Assembly: GCF_019357415.1 (NCBI RefSeq)
Contig: NZ_CP048410.1
Location: 1,550,001 to 1,614,000 of the forward strand
DNA length: 64,000 nucleotides
Origin: Gramella sp. MT6
GTDB lineage: Bacteria; Bacteroidota; Bacteroidia; Flavobacteriales; Flavobacteriaceae
Reading direction: 5' to 3'
The position numbers and the translations under genes were made by a program. A model generated the notes under the pieces. That model was not told where the DNA came from, made no database searches, and saw only the letters and a list, made by a program, of their open reading frames with translations. This document shows positions 1 to 9,102 of the stretch, piece by piece (positions within the stretch are counted from its first letter, which is position 1; every line of letters begins with the position of its first letter).

Positions 1-1380
1 ATTGGCGAATCTCTGCCATTCATCTCCCGGCATTCTTCCCAATAAAGATTTCTTTCCGTAGACAACTTCATCGTGACTTAAGGGAAGAGCAAAATTTTCA
101 GTAAAAGTATAGGTCATACTAAAGCTAATATCATTATGATGATATTGCCGGTAAATAGGGTCTTTTTTAAAATATTCAAGAGTATCGTGCATCCAGCCCA
201 TCATCCATTTCATCCCGAAACCAAGTCCTCCAAGGTCTACAGGTCTGGATACCATAGGAAAAGATGTGGACTCTTCAGCAATGGTTTGCACCCCTTCAAA
301 ACTTTTATAAACCTCAGTATTAAGATCTCTTACAAAACTAATGGCATCAAGGTTTTCACGACCTCCGTGTTCATTAGGCTCCCATTCGCCATCTTCTCTG
401 GAATAGTCTAAATATAACATTGAGGCAACAGCATCTACTCTAAGGCCATCTACATGATATTTATCCAACCAGAAAACGGCATTACTTATAAGGAAGGAGC
501 GAACTTCATTTCTTCCGTAGTTAAAGATGAGACTTTTCCAGTCTGGATGATATCCTTTGCGAGGGTCTGGGTGCTCATATAAGTGAGAACCATCAAAAAA
601 GCCGAGACCATGTTTATCTTCCGGGAAATGTGAAGGCACCCAATCCAGGATCACTCCAATTCCAGCCTTATGAAAAGCGTCCATTAATTCCATGAATTCC
701 TGAGGTGTTCCAAATCTGGAGGTAGGAGCAAAATATCCGGTAAGCTGATAGCCCCATGAAGGATCATATGGATATTCCATAATTGGCATAAATTCTACGT
801 GAGTAAAACCAAGTTCTTTAACATACGAAACCAGCTCGTCTGCCATTTCGCTATAAGTTAAAGACCGGTGCTCATGCATATTCTTTCTCCAGGATCCTAA
901 ATGAACTTCATATACAGAATATGGGCTGTCCAGTGAATTCTTATCTTTCCTGGTAGAAAGATATTTTTTGTCTTTCCATTTATAATCCAGGTCCCAAACG
1001 ATAGATGCGGTATTTGGCGGATGCTCACATTTTAAAGCGTAAGGATCTGCTTTTTCCAGCTTCATATCGCTGTTATTAGAATGTATCTTGTATTTATATT
1101 TCGCTCCTTTTTCTACACCTGGGATAAAACCTTCCCAAATACCGCTTTCATCCCAGCGGACATTTAATGGATGCTCTCCCTCGAGCCAGAAATTAAAATC
1201 TCCAATGACAGAAACAGATTTGGCCGTAGGTGCCCAAACGGCAAAATAAACACCTTTTTCACCATTGACTTCCATGATATGAGCGCCAAATTTTTCATAG
1301 AGTCTATAATGCTTTCCTGCTCTGAATAATGATATATCGAAATCTGAAAATAAAGAGTGTACCTGTACTTCTTTTTTCAT
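1..1380 (-). CDS. glgB: 1,4-alpha-glucan branching enzyme GlgB, 3' end beyond the window
   Basis: GlgB forms alpha-1,6 branches in glycogen-like glucan in the cytoplasm. The reading frame is open from an ATG at 1380 down to base 1, so only the first 460 residues are present. The chain starts almost directly in the CBM48 beta-sandwich ([19 protein letters not shown]) and continues into the GH13 barrel with [12 protein letters not shown] (catalytic Asp) and TIAEES (catalytic Glu). It lacks the long N-terminal extension of some GlgB proteins. It lies 8 nt after the maltokinase stop, as the third gene of a glgE-mak-glgB run, so branching acts on the linear chains made by GlgE. The family call is firm; the missing C-terminus is due only to the window edge. 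Confidence 0.95.
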   Translation of the reverse strand, partial: MKKEVQVHSLFSDFDISLFRAGKHYRLYEKFGAHIMEVNGEKGVYFAVWAPTAKSVSVIGDFNFWLEGEHPLNVRWDESGIWEGFIPGVEKGAKYKYKIHSNNSDMKLEKADPYALKCEHPPNTASIVWDLDYKWKDKKYLSTRKDKNSLDSPYSVYEVHLGSWRKNMHEHRSLTYSEMADELVSYVKELGFTHVEFMPIMEYPYDPSWGYQLTGYFAPTSRFGTPQEFMELMDAFHKAGIGVILDWVPSHFPEDKHGLGFFDGSHLYEHPDPRKGYHPDWKSLIFNYGRNEVRSFLISNAVFWLDKYHVDGLRVDAVASMLYLDYSREDGEWEPNEHGGRENLDAISFVRDLNTEVYKSFEGVQTIAEESTSFPMVSRPVDLGGLGFGMKWMMGWMHDTLEYFKKDPIYRQYHHNDISFSMTYTFTENFALPLSHDEVVYGKKSLLGRMPGDEWQRFAN

Positions 1381-1388
1381 AGTTGGTT

Positions 1389-3035
1389 TTAGTTTTTCTT
1401 GTTCTTTAAAATGCTGGCTATTCCTCTTAAGGGAATGATGGTCCAGCGCGGCCTGGAATTCAATTCATAGCCTAATTCATATACCGCCTTTTCCAGAAGG
1501 CAATAATCCAGTAAAAATTCTATTTCCTGTTTATAACCAATGTTAAGATTTTCGGTTTGTACCTTATCTACATAGGTTTCCATAAATACACCAATCATAT
1601 ACTTATACAAAACTTCCCCAGCCTTGAACATTTCGTCCTGTGAGGTAGAAAAGCTGCCAGTGTTATTAAAAATCGTGGAATAAATAGCATAATGGAAAGA
1701 TCTAAACATACCTGCAACATCCTTTAATGGTGGTTGCTTTACTTTTCTATCCTGAATAGTGCTTTCTGGTTCACCCTCAAAATCCAGTAAATAAAAATCA
1801 TCATGATCTACAAGGACCTGTCCCAGATGGTAATCACCGTGTATCCTGATGCGTTCACTTTTCATTTTGGTCCAGTCGAAATTCAGAAAATGTTCCCTGA
1901 TCTCTTTTTTCTTATCCAGGAAGTCGTTCGCCAGTTTGAGCGCCTCACCATCCAGCTTATGCATGTTATTTTCGATGGTATTGAGCCTGTTTTGGAACAT
2001 ATAGATAAGCCTGTTCTTTAACCATACCGCATAATCACCATTATATTTTGTGGGTGTGAATGCAGTGTCCTGCATGTCGCTTCCCAGTGCTATATGCATT
2101 TCAGCGGTTCTCAGCGCCAGTTTGGAAACCTTCAGAAAAATATTGAGACCTGCGAAATCAATGATTTCTGGCGGGATCGTATTTATAGGTTGTCTTTGAT
2201 AAAGAGAAATATCGGGCAGGTTGTTAACCTTGATCTTTTTCTTTTCAATATTGGAAAAAACCGACTTTAATTCCTGCAGCATATATTTCCAGGCATCTCC
2301 CTCGTTTTCCAGCAAGTCCTGCATTAACGAAAGAGTTATGGTATCTCCATTGACCAGGGCCAGGTTGATACTTCCCACGTAGGCCGGAGTATTCTTAAAA
2401 TTACTTTTTTCAGTTAAGAAACGGCTAATTTCATAATCTGGGTTTTTACTGGTATAGATCCTCCTGAAGAATTTCATCACAAATTTTTCATTGTAGATGA
2501 TCGAGGTGTTGCTTTGTTCGCCTCCCATGAATTTGGAAGATTTATATTTCACCGGTTTTACAGTTTCAGATCTGTGAAAAATGACCTTATCGTCTTCCTG
2601 GTCTGAAGTGTAGGCCATGATCTTATCAAACACCAGGTGTCTAAAATCTTCAATATGCAGTGCATCTATGAGATATCCTTCTTCTCCCTTAAAGGTAACC
2701 GGAGCAATGACGGTATTCGTTTCCAGTTTGTCTTTGGAATCGGGGATAAAACTTAAAGGAATAAAGTAATCCTGAAAAAAAGCTTCACTAAAGTTGATCT
2801 CTATTAAAACCCCGTAAAAGGTATTTTTTTCTGAACTCAGTTTACCGTGATCTACGACCTCGATATATTTTAGAGTGCTTGACTTTCCGGCATACCAGCG
2901 TTTTTTCAGAATATAATCCTCAAGAATTTCAGTGCTGAAGGTCTTGATGAATTCCTGGTCTTCAAATGCATCTTCCCAGGTGCATTTAAATTGAAAGTCT
3001 GAAGTGTTGATCTCTGGTTTAGCCTTTTTGTTCAT
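1389..3035 (-). CDS. mak: Maltokinase (Mak/Pep2), makes maltose 1-phosphate
   Basis: A 548-residue kinase-fold protein that should phosphorylate maltose with ATP to give the GlgE donor maltose 1-phosphate. The N-terminal cap carries KKRWYAGK (44-51), typical of maltokinases. A GEQSNTSI loop (172-179) begins the kinase domain, HGDYHLGQ (399-406) is the catalytic loop and DFEGEP (418-423) the metal-binding segment. It is longer than the roughly 450-residue actinobacterial enzymes. It is not fused to trehalose synthase, as many bacterial forms are; treS would have to lie elsewhere, perhaps left of the window. It is 4 nt downstream of glgE and 8 nt upstream of glgB, so one operon is likely. Confidence 0.9.
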   Translation of the reverse strand: MNKKAKPEINTSDFQFKCTWEDAFEDQEFIKTFSTEILEDYILKKRWYAGKSSTLKYIEVVDHGKLSSEKNTFYGVLIEINFSEAFFQDYFIPLSFIPDSKDKLETNTVIAPVTFKGEEGYLIDALHIEDFRHLVFDKIMAYTSDQEDDKVIFHRSETVKPVKYKSSKFMGGEQSNTSIIYNEKFVMKFFRRIYTSKNPDYEISRFLTEKSNFKNTPAYVGSINLALVNGDTITLSLMQDLLENEGDAWKYMLQELKSVFSNIEKKKIKVNNLPDISLYQRQPINTIPPEIIDFAGLNIFLKVSKLALRTAEMHIALGSDMQDTAFTPTKYNGDYAVWLKNRLIYMFQNRLNTIENNMHKLDGEALKLANDFLDKKKEIREHFLNFDWTKMKSERIRIHGDYHLGQVLVDHDDFYLLDFEGEPESTIQDRKVKQPPLKDVAGMFRSFHYAIYSTIFNNTGSFSTSQDEMFKAGEVLYKYMIGVFMETYVDKVQTENLNIGYKQEIEFLLDYCLLEKAVYELGYELNSRPRWTIIPLRGIASILKNKKN

Positions 3036-3039
3036 ACTC

Positions 3040-4983
3040 TTAATTTTTATGAATTCGGAATAGGTGGAATGGCATACCCGGATGCAATTCTACATAGCAC
3101 CATTCCTGGTCCCAATGGTAAGAATTGCCAGTTATAAGGTCTTCTACAGTGATAGATTGTCCAAAATCGAGTCCCAGTTCGTGTCGTGGGACTTTTACCG
3201 AGGCTTGTTTAAAATTGTATGGATCCAGGCTTAGCACCATAAGCGTATTATTCTCCCTGGCCTCATCAAATTTGTAATAGGCCATCATGCCATCGTCATG
3301 GATCTCGCAAAACTGGATGTTATTGGTTTGCTGCAGGGAGGGATTTGATCTTCTGGCCTGGTTTATCCTGGTGATCACGCGCATTAATTTATTCTCTGCC
3401 TTCCAGTCCCAATGCCTTATCTGGTATTTTTCAGAATCATGATATTCTTCTTTTCCAGGAACGGCATCTGAGATCATAAATTCGAAAACAGGCCCATAAA
3501 TACCGGTATTAGAACTTAAAGTAGCGGCCAGGAAATATCTTATCATATACAGAGATTCATTGGCTCCCTGTAGATGAAAAGGATTAATATCTGGAGTATT
3601 AGGCCAGAAGTTAGGTCTAAAATATTCTTTCAGGTCGGTCTTTGTAAGTTCATTTACATATTCCGTTAATTCATGTTTATTAGTTCGCCAGGTGAAATAG
3701 GTATAAGATTGGGTAAAGCCCTGTTTGGCAAGTTGCTCCATGATCTTAGGCCGGGTAAAGGCTTCAGAAAGGAAGAGTGTATCAGGATGTTTTTTCTTTA
3801 CTTCAGCTATAAGCCAACCCCAGAAATAGAAGGGTTTGGTGTGCGGATTATCTACCCTGAAAATATTTATTCCTACCTCTTCTATCCAGTATAATACTAT
3901 ATCCCGGAACTCAGACCACATTTTCTTCCACTCGTCAGATTCAAAATGAATGGGGAGAATGTCCTGATACTTCTTTGGTGGATTTTCAGCATACTGAATA
4001 CTACCATCTGGTCGCCACTTAAACCATTTTGGATGTTGTTTCACATAAGGGTGGTCTGGTGCGGCCTGTAAAGCAAAGTCCATGGCGATCTCTATGTCCA
4101 GATCCTTCGCCCGGTCTACAAGCGATTTAAAATCCTTTAGGTCTCCCAATTCCGGATGAAGATCTGTATGGCCACCTTTTTCTGAACCTATGCCCCAGGG
4201 TGACCCAACGTCACCTGGTGCGGCATCTGTCGCATTGTTCTTTCCTTTTCTATTTACCTCTCCAATTGGATGGACTGGAGGGAAGTAAAGAACATCGAAC
4301 CCCATTTCTGCGATTCTTGGAAGTATGTTTTCGCAATCTTTAAAAGTTCCATGCTTGTTTTCTTCAGGTGAAGCAGAGCGTGGAAAAAATTCATACCAGG
4401 TACTGAATCGTGCTTTTTTACGGTCTACATAAACCGGTAATTTTTTAGTTTCATAGGGAACAGCCTTTATAGGATAATTTATAAATATATTTTCCAGGTC
4501 CTGATTAACACAAATATTGACCGCTTCGTCATATTCTTCTTTATTCTGAAAAGTTGAGATAGCACGTTTAACCAGTTCAGCTTCAGATTTCGTACATTTT
4601 TTAAGAATAGGCTTCAGCAATTCTGCTCCTTCCAGTAATTCAGAATTTACATGCTGGCCATCCTCGATCTTTTTTACAATACCGTGGCGCCAGTTTAATC
4701 CGTGATCTTCCCAACCCTGAAGGTAATATTCATAATCTCCCTGCTTTTCTACGTTAAAGTGACCACTCCAGCTATCATTTACGGTTGGGAGCATTCTAGA
4801 TTCGTTCCAGCTTCTTTGTTTATTGTGCTTATAAAAAACGGAAGCCTGAATAATATCATGGCCATCTCCAAATATGTCTGCACTTACCTGAACGATCTCA
4901 TTCACCACTCTTTTTATGGGATATTCCCCACAGTTAACTTCAGGTTCTATATTTTCAATAACAATTCTGCTCTTTTCCAGCAT
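3040..4983 (-). CDS. glgE: Alpha-1,4-glucan:maltose-1-phosphate maltosyltransferase GlgE
   Basis: GlgE transfers maltosyl units from maltose 1-phosphate to growing alpha-1,4-glucan. The 647-residue length fits the family. Residues 1-110 form the N-terminal beta-sandwich and a helical insert follows. The GH13_3 barrel starts near KKARFSTWYEFFPRS (189-203). The nucleophile is Asp378 in FRVDNPHTKP and the acid/base is Glu407 in FLSEAFTRP. The MDFALQAAPDHPY segment (301-313) is also characteristic. It is the first gene of the glgE-mak-glgB operon and is divergent from a lipoprotein gene across a 227-bp AT-rich gap with no clear -7 box on this strand. Confidence 0.95.
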   Translation of the reverse strand: MLEKSRIVIENIEPEVNCGEYPIKRVVNEIVQVSADIFGDGHDIIQASVFYKHNKQRSWNESRMLPTVNDSWSGHFNVEKQGDYEYYLQGWEDHGLNWRHGIVKKIEDGQHVNSELLEGAELLKPILKKCTKSEAELVKRAISTFQNKEEYDEAVNICVNQDLENIFINYPIKAVPYETKKLPVYVDRKKARFSTWYEFFPRSASPEENKHGTFKDCENILPRIAEMGFDVLYFPPVHPIGEVNRKGKNNATDAAPGDVGSPWGIGSEKGGHTDLHPELGDLKDFKSLVDRAKDLDIEIAMDFALQAAPDHPYVKQHPKWFKWRPDGSIQYAENPPKKYQDILPIHFESDEWKKMWSEFRDIVLYWIEEVGINIFRVDNPHTKPFYFWGWLIAEVKKKHPDTLFLSEAFTRPKIMEQLAKQGFTQSYTYFTWRTNKHELTEYVNELTKTDLKEYFRPNFWPNTPDINPFHLQGANESLYMIRYFLAATLSSNTGIYGPVFEFMISDAVPGKEEYHDSEKYQIRHWDWKAENKLMRVITRINQARRSNPSLQQTNNIQFCEIHDDGMMAYYKFDEARENNTLMVLSLDPYNFKQASVKVPRHELGLDFGQSITVEDLITGNSYHWDQEWCYVELHPGMPFHLFRIHKN

Positions 4984-5210
4984 ATGAGTTCTATTTTATG
5001 TAATTCATGAATAACCAGAATCTTAAATTTAATAAACTGAAATCTAATTAAGCAGCTATTTTGAAACTTGTTTAGATTTTTGACAATTAATTAAGTTTTA
5101 GGGGTTTATATTTTTAATATTCTTTGCTAATTCTTGGTGTTCTTGTGAAAATTTAAGAATTTAGAGTAAGCCCTGATAAATTTTAAATCAATCATTCAAT
5201 TTCTATATAT

Positions 5211-6194
5211 ATGAAAATCAGGAGATTCACTTCAGTATTTGCCCGGGTAATTTTTTTATTAATTTTTAGTTTCATGATCTTCGCCTGCCAGGATGGGAAG
5301 AGAAAAGATGGGGAGGAGAAAGAAGAAGTTACCGATACTAAAAAGCAGGATAAGGAAAAGACTTCAGATGTTATTACCGTAGTAACAAATGCTATGGAAT
5401 TCAAGACCAAAGACGAATGGACCTCAGGATGGAAAACTGTGAAATATCGCAATAATTCCAATGAGACACATTTTATCCTTTTTGATAAATACCCTGAAGG
5501 AAAAGGTATTGAAGATGCAGAAAAGGAGATAGGACCACCCTTTCAGGAAGGTATGGATATGATCAACGCAGGTGAGTTTGAAAAAGCCAATGTTGCGTTT
5601 GGTAAATTACCAGAATGGTTTCAGAAAGTTGAATTCACCGGTGGGGTTGGCCTTATTTCAGCAAAAAGCACAGCGCAGTCTACCTTCTATCTTGAACCGG
5701 GAACGTATATCATTGAGTGCTATGTGAAAATGGCCAATGGAGTTTTTCACAATACTCAGGGAATGGCGAAAGAAATTAAAGTTACCCAGGCAGATAGTAC
5801 CGATGTAGGTATAACTGCAGATTATACTATAAACATTGCGGCCAATGAAGGCATCACTTTCAACGATAATGTTTCTCCCGGGGAAAAGATCTTCAAAGTG
5901 GAATTTGGAGAACAAAAGGTTCATGAGAATTTCGTGATGCACGATGTTCACCTGGTATGGGTAGATGAAGGTGCCGACCTTTCAAAATTGAACAGCTGGA
6001 TGAACTGGGCAGATCCCAATGGTTTGCAGACTCCGGCGCCAGAAGGCTTTAGATTTATAGGAGGAATGCAGGAAATGGCCGAGGGAGGAACTGGTTATTT
6101 TACCGCAGAACTAAGACCAGGTAATTATGTGCTTATTTCAGAAATTCCCGACCCTCAAAGTAAAGGCTTTCTGAAAACCTTCAGTGTGAAGTAA
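5211..6194 (+). CDS. Lipoprotein with two cupredoxin-like blocks, function unknown
   Basis: I do not recognise a named family. The 327-residue product starts with a basic, hydrophobic signal and the lipobox FMIFAC, giving lipidation at Cys26, followed by a Lys/Glu-rich linker (29-50). Two similar blocks follow, each ending in a motif like the last strands of cupredoxins: LEPGTYIIECYV, and LRPGNYVLISEI followed by GFLKTFSV at the C-terminus. Met and His occur in VHENFVMHDVHLVW. No full copper-site triad can be assigned by eye. It converges on a cytochrome c lipoprotein gene, so a periplasmic redox or metal role is a guess. It ends at a shared hairpin terminator. Confidence 0.6.
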   Translation: MKIRRFTSVFARVIFLLIFSFMIFACQDGKRKDGEEKEEVTDTKKQDKEKTSDVITVVTNAMEFKTKDEWTSGWKTVKYRNNSNETHFILFDKYPEGKGIEDAEKEIGPPFQEGMDMINAGEFEKANVAFGKLPEWFQKVEFTGGVGLISAKSTAQSTFYLEPGTYIIECYVKMANGVFHNTQGMAKEIKVTQADSTDVGITADYTINIAANEGITFNDNVSPGEKIFKVEFGEQKVHENFVMHDVHLVWVDEGADLSKLNSWMNWADPNGLQTPAPEGFRFIGGMQEMAEGGTGYFTAELRPGNYVLISEIPDPQSKGFLKTFSVK

Positions 6195-6199
6195 AAATA

Positions 6200-6226
6200 G
6201 ATCCCGCTTTTTGGCGGGATTCATTT
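6200..6226. terminator. Hairpin between convergent lipoprotein and cytochrome genes
   Basis: ATCCCGC (6201-6207) pairs with GCGGGAT (6214-6220) around a T-rich loop, followed by TCATTTTT. It follows the lipoprotein stop directly and abuts the cytochrome stop, so it probably ends the plus transcript and may serve both. Confidence 0.7.
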
Positions 6227-6856
6227 TTAAGCTGTTTTTAAACTATCGAGTTTGTTCGGAGGAATGGGAGCCGGTACCGCATTCTCGATAGGCTTGGTAC
6301 TTTTCAGGTATTTGAACATAGATTCCAGATCTTCATCAGATAGTTTACCAAAATTTTGCCAGGGCATTGGTGGTAGGATCATTCGCCCACCTTTATCTCC
6401 TTTTAACTTCCCTTCTCTCATTGCGGTTTTAAAGCGTTCTGGAGTCCAGTTTCCTATTCCGGTATCGTCTGAGGTAATGTTGGCTGCAAAAGAAACTCCC
6501 CAAGGACCCACAGCCGCTGTAAGGTCACCGTTGAATAACATCCATCCATTTTGTAATGCTTCAGAATTAATTTTAGGTAGGCTATCCCCGGTATGATAAC
6601 CACTCAAAGCCAGTTCAGGGATCTCTTCGAGACCTCTTTCGGTGAATGATTTTGGAGAATGGCAGTCGCGACATCCAATAGTTTCTACAAGGTATTCACC
6701 TCGTTTTATGCTATCGTTCTTAGTCATTGTCTTTTGTTCCGGTACTTCCTTATAGTCCTTGTCATTGCAGGAAACCAGAAAAATCAGGGATAGGGCCAAG
6801 CTAAATTTTAGCGCATAATTATCCCATGGCTCATTTTTAAATTTAGTTTTAAACAT
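6227..6856 (-). CDS. Lipoprotein mono-heme c-type cytochrome
   Basis: The 209-residue protein has a signal ending in LVSC (lipid Cys30) and one heme attachment site, C62-R-D-C65-H66. A Met in the ILPPMPWQNF segment is the likely distal heme ligand. The IGNWTPERFKTAMREG and LSDEDLESMFKYLKS segments are typical of cytochromes that accept electrons from periplasmic dehydrogenases. It would be anchored to a membrane facing the periplasm. No dehydrogenase gene is adjacent, so its partner is unknown. It stands alone, convergent with the upstream lipoprotein gene. Confidence 0.85.
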   Translation of the reverse strand: MFKTKFKNEPWDNYALKFSLALSLIFLVSCNDKDYKEVPEQKTMTKNDSIKRGEYLVETIGCRDCHSPKSFTERGLEEIPELALSGYHTGDSLPKINSEALQNGWMLFNGDLTAAVGPWGVSFAANITSDDTGIGNWTPERFKTAMREGKLKGDKGGRMILPPMPWQNFGKLSDEDLESMFKYLKSTKPIENAVPAPIPPNKLDSLKTA

Positions 6857-6995
6857 GTGAAATTGATTGGTTGATTGAAATTAAATTTAATTCAAACATT
6901 TGAAATACAGTAAAATAACCATCGAATTTCTTTTTGATAAATATTATTAGCAATACCTGTAAGCAGGTATTTTATGGATGAATCTCAAAGAATAT

Positions 6996-7003
6996 TACTT
7001 TTG
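6996..7003 (+). promoter_or_regulatory. Candidate -7 promoter element (TACTTTTG)
   Basis: The octamer matches the Bacteroidetes TAnnTTTG -7 consensus. It lies only 4 nt before the preferred ATG at 7008, which would make the mRNA nearly leaderless. No TTG is seen at the right distance upstream, so support is limited. Confidence 0.35.
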
Positions 7004-7007
7004 TCTC

Positions 7008-7472
7008 ATGGAAACAGATAATTTGAAACAGGGTTTTTTTGGGATTGGGATTCAGAACGGGAAAACGCCTGAAAACCTCGGGGTATTATGGAGATCGGCC
7101 CAGAATATGGGAGCTAGTTTTATATTTACTATAGGTAATCGCTATTCAAAACAGGCTTGTGATACTCATAAAGCAGTAGGAGCCATGCCTTATTTTCATT
7201 ATAAAACCTTTGAAGATTTTTATGCTCATCTACCCAAAGGTGCTATGTTGGTTGGGGTAGAGCTAACCGAAGATGCACAGCCACTGGAGGACTTTAAACA
7301 TCCAAGGCGTTGTGTGTATCTTTTGGGAGCTGAAGATCATGGATTATCTAATGCGGCTATCGAAAAGGCCCATTACCTGGTCAAATTTAAATCTACTCTT
7401 AGTCTGAATGTATCTGTAGCCGGAAGTATAGTTATGTATGATCGCGGTCTAAAAACAGATTTTTCTACCTGA
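7008..7472 (+). CDS. TrmH/SpoU-family RNA 2'-O-methyltransferase
   Basis: A compact SPOUT methyltransferase that should methylate a ribose 2'-OH in tRNA or rRNA using S-adenosylmethionine. Motif 1 is NLGVLWRSAQNMGAS, motif 2 is VYLLGAEDHGLS and motif 3 is SLNVSVAGSIVMYDR, the knotted SAM site. I place the start at the second ATG because METDNLKQGFFGIGI matches the usual family N-terminus and because a -7 box lies between the two ATGs; an ATG at 6978 would add ten residues. At 154 residues it lacks the L30e-like substrate domain of larger family members. The exact RNA target is not readable from sequence. Confidence 0.85.
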   Translation: METDNLKQGFFGIGIQNGKTPENLGVLWRSAQNMGASFIFTIGNRYSKQACDTHKAVGAMPYFHYKTFEDFYAHLPKGAMLVGVELTEDAQPLEDFKHPRRCVYLLGAEDHGLSNAAIEKAHYLVKFKSTLSLNVSVAGSIVMYDRGLKTDFST

Positions 7473-7474
7473 GC

Positions 7475-8920
7475 CTAGCTGTGGGAAGCCTTTTCTTTTG
7501 AGAACATTTTCTTTTCCTTGATCATTTTGGCGGTTAATCCAGGAACCATTTTTTCCCATTCATTATTACCATCAAGGATCATTTCATATACCTTTCTCGG
7601 GTGAATATCTAAAGACTCTTCATCATAATCCTCAATATCGATCACCTTTCCGTTATCCACAAAGAACTTATAAAGCTCTTTGACTCTAGGATGTACTTTT
7701 AAAGTTTTACTGGTAATGATCTCACCTGTTTTTTCATCCTTTACAGGATATAAATAAACTTTCAGGCTTTTGAAAAATAGTTTTCCGAAAGCTTCTAAGA
7801 TTCCACCGCTCAGATGACGGTAATATCTTTCATTAAATATATCGATGAGGTTGTCTACACCCATGACAAGTCCAAGTTCTTTTTTGGTATGCTGGGCGAA
7901 ATATTCCACCACCTTATAATATTCCTGGAAATTGGAGATCATAACGGTTTGCCCGGAAGCGCATAACAGGTCTGCGCGATCTAAAAAGTCCTTTTCATTT
8001 ATTTCATCATCTCCTTCAGATTTTAAATTGCTCAAGGTCATTTCGAAGATGATCACCGTTTTGTCTGGATCTACATTTTCCTGGTTCAAAAAAAGATTTC
8101 GTGCACTCAGGAACATATTTAAATTCAGATTTGTAACTGGTCTGAAGCTACCTCTAAGAGTGAGAATATGTTTTTTGTAAAGTACATTTGCCGGTAAAAT
8201 ATTATTCCCTTCAGGAGAAAACATCACGGCCTCGGTGATTCCTTCTTTAACCAGTTCCAGGCTCATTAACCTGTTATCCACATTTTCGAACACAGGACCC
8301 TTAAAATTTATCGAATCAATTTCGATCTTGTCCTTGCTTAAATGATCATATAATTTCTTGATTAGTTCCTTGGGATCATCACTTTGGTAGAAAGCGGCAT
8401 ATATAAGGTTCACCCCCATAATACCCAGGCTTATTTGCTGCTGTGAAGCATTGTTTTCATGAAACTGAACATGCAGGATGATCTCACTATACTCTTGTTT
8501 AGGTTCTCTCTGGAATTTAATTCCTAACCAGCCATGACCTTTATATTTTTTTGCCCAGTCTATAGTAGCTACTGTATTAGCATAACTAAAGAATAATTTA
8601 TCTGGATATTTTTTTCTGGAAAGTCGCTGTTCTATAAGTTCCGCTTCATAATCTATCATCCTTTTCAGGCGTTCCACGGTCACATATCGGTTCTGTGGAT
8701 CTAAACCGTAGATAGCATCACTAAAATCTTTATCATATGCACTAAGAGTTTTGGCTATGGTTCCTTTTGGATTCCCAGCCCTGAAAAAATGCCGAACCGT
8801 TTCCTGTCCCGCACCAATTTCTGCGAAGGTTCCGTAAATATTCTCATTCAGATTCAGTCTTGTACATTTATTCTGAATGGATAGAATATTTTCAAATTCA
8901 TCTTCACTTAAAGCACTCAT
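7475..8920 (-). CDS. Conserved protein of unknown function, 481 residues
   Basis: I recognise the opening block, GTFAEIGAGQETVRHFF (residues 30-46) followed by GTIAKTLSAYDK, as a conserved family of Bacteroidetes and some other phyla. From memory its members carry unreliable database names, including nucleotide adenylyltransferase and TonB-dependent receptor. There is no signal peptide, no membrane segment and no HxGH adenylyltransferase motif that I can see, so I give no function. It ends with a Lys-rich tail. It is a single gene, converging on the methyltransferase with a 2-nt gap. Confidence 0.65.
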   Translation of the reverse strand: MSALSEDEFENILSIQNKCTRLNLNENIYGTFAEIGAGQETVRHFFRAGNPKGTIAKTLSAYDKDFSDAIYGLDPQNRYVTVERLKRMIDYEAELIEQRLSRKKYPDKLFFSYANTVATIDWAKKYKGHGWLGIKFQREPKQEYSEIILHVQFHENNASQQQISLGIMGVNLIYAAFYQSDDPKELIKKLYDHLSKDKIEIDSINFKGPVFENVDNRLMSLELVKEGITEAVMFSPEGNNILPANVLYKKHILTLRGSFRPVTNLNLNMFLSARNLFLNQENVDPDKTVIIFEMTLSNLKSEGDDEINEKDFLDRADLLCASGQTVMISNFQEYYKVVEYFAQHTKKELGLVMGVDNLIDIFNERYYRHLSGGILEAFGKLFFKSLKVYLYPVKDEKTGEIITSKTLKVHPRVKELYKFFVDNGKVIDIEDYDEESLDIHPRKVYEMILDGNNEWEKMVPGLTAKMIKEKKMFSKEKASHS

Positions 8921-9102
8921 AGGGGTTGATTTTTTTGGTCACTGAAAGTTAGGAATATTATATGTGCCTGTCCTACATTTTAAGTAATGTTTAAAACAAT
9001 TTTTCAAGTTTTACGGGTAATCAAGTAGATGAAATATCTTCTTTTAAATGCCACTTTTGTAACAATTTGATTGTTAAATCGTTTCATCTGAAAACCATCA
9101 AA

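Noticed and set aside
136..411. Plus-strand 91-residue frame in the left edge
   Set aside because: It is a shadow of glgB, whose frame is open on the other strand through the window edge.
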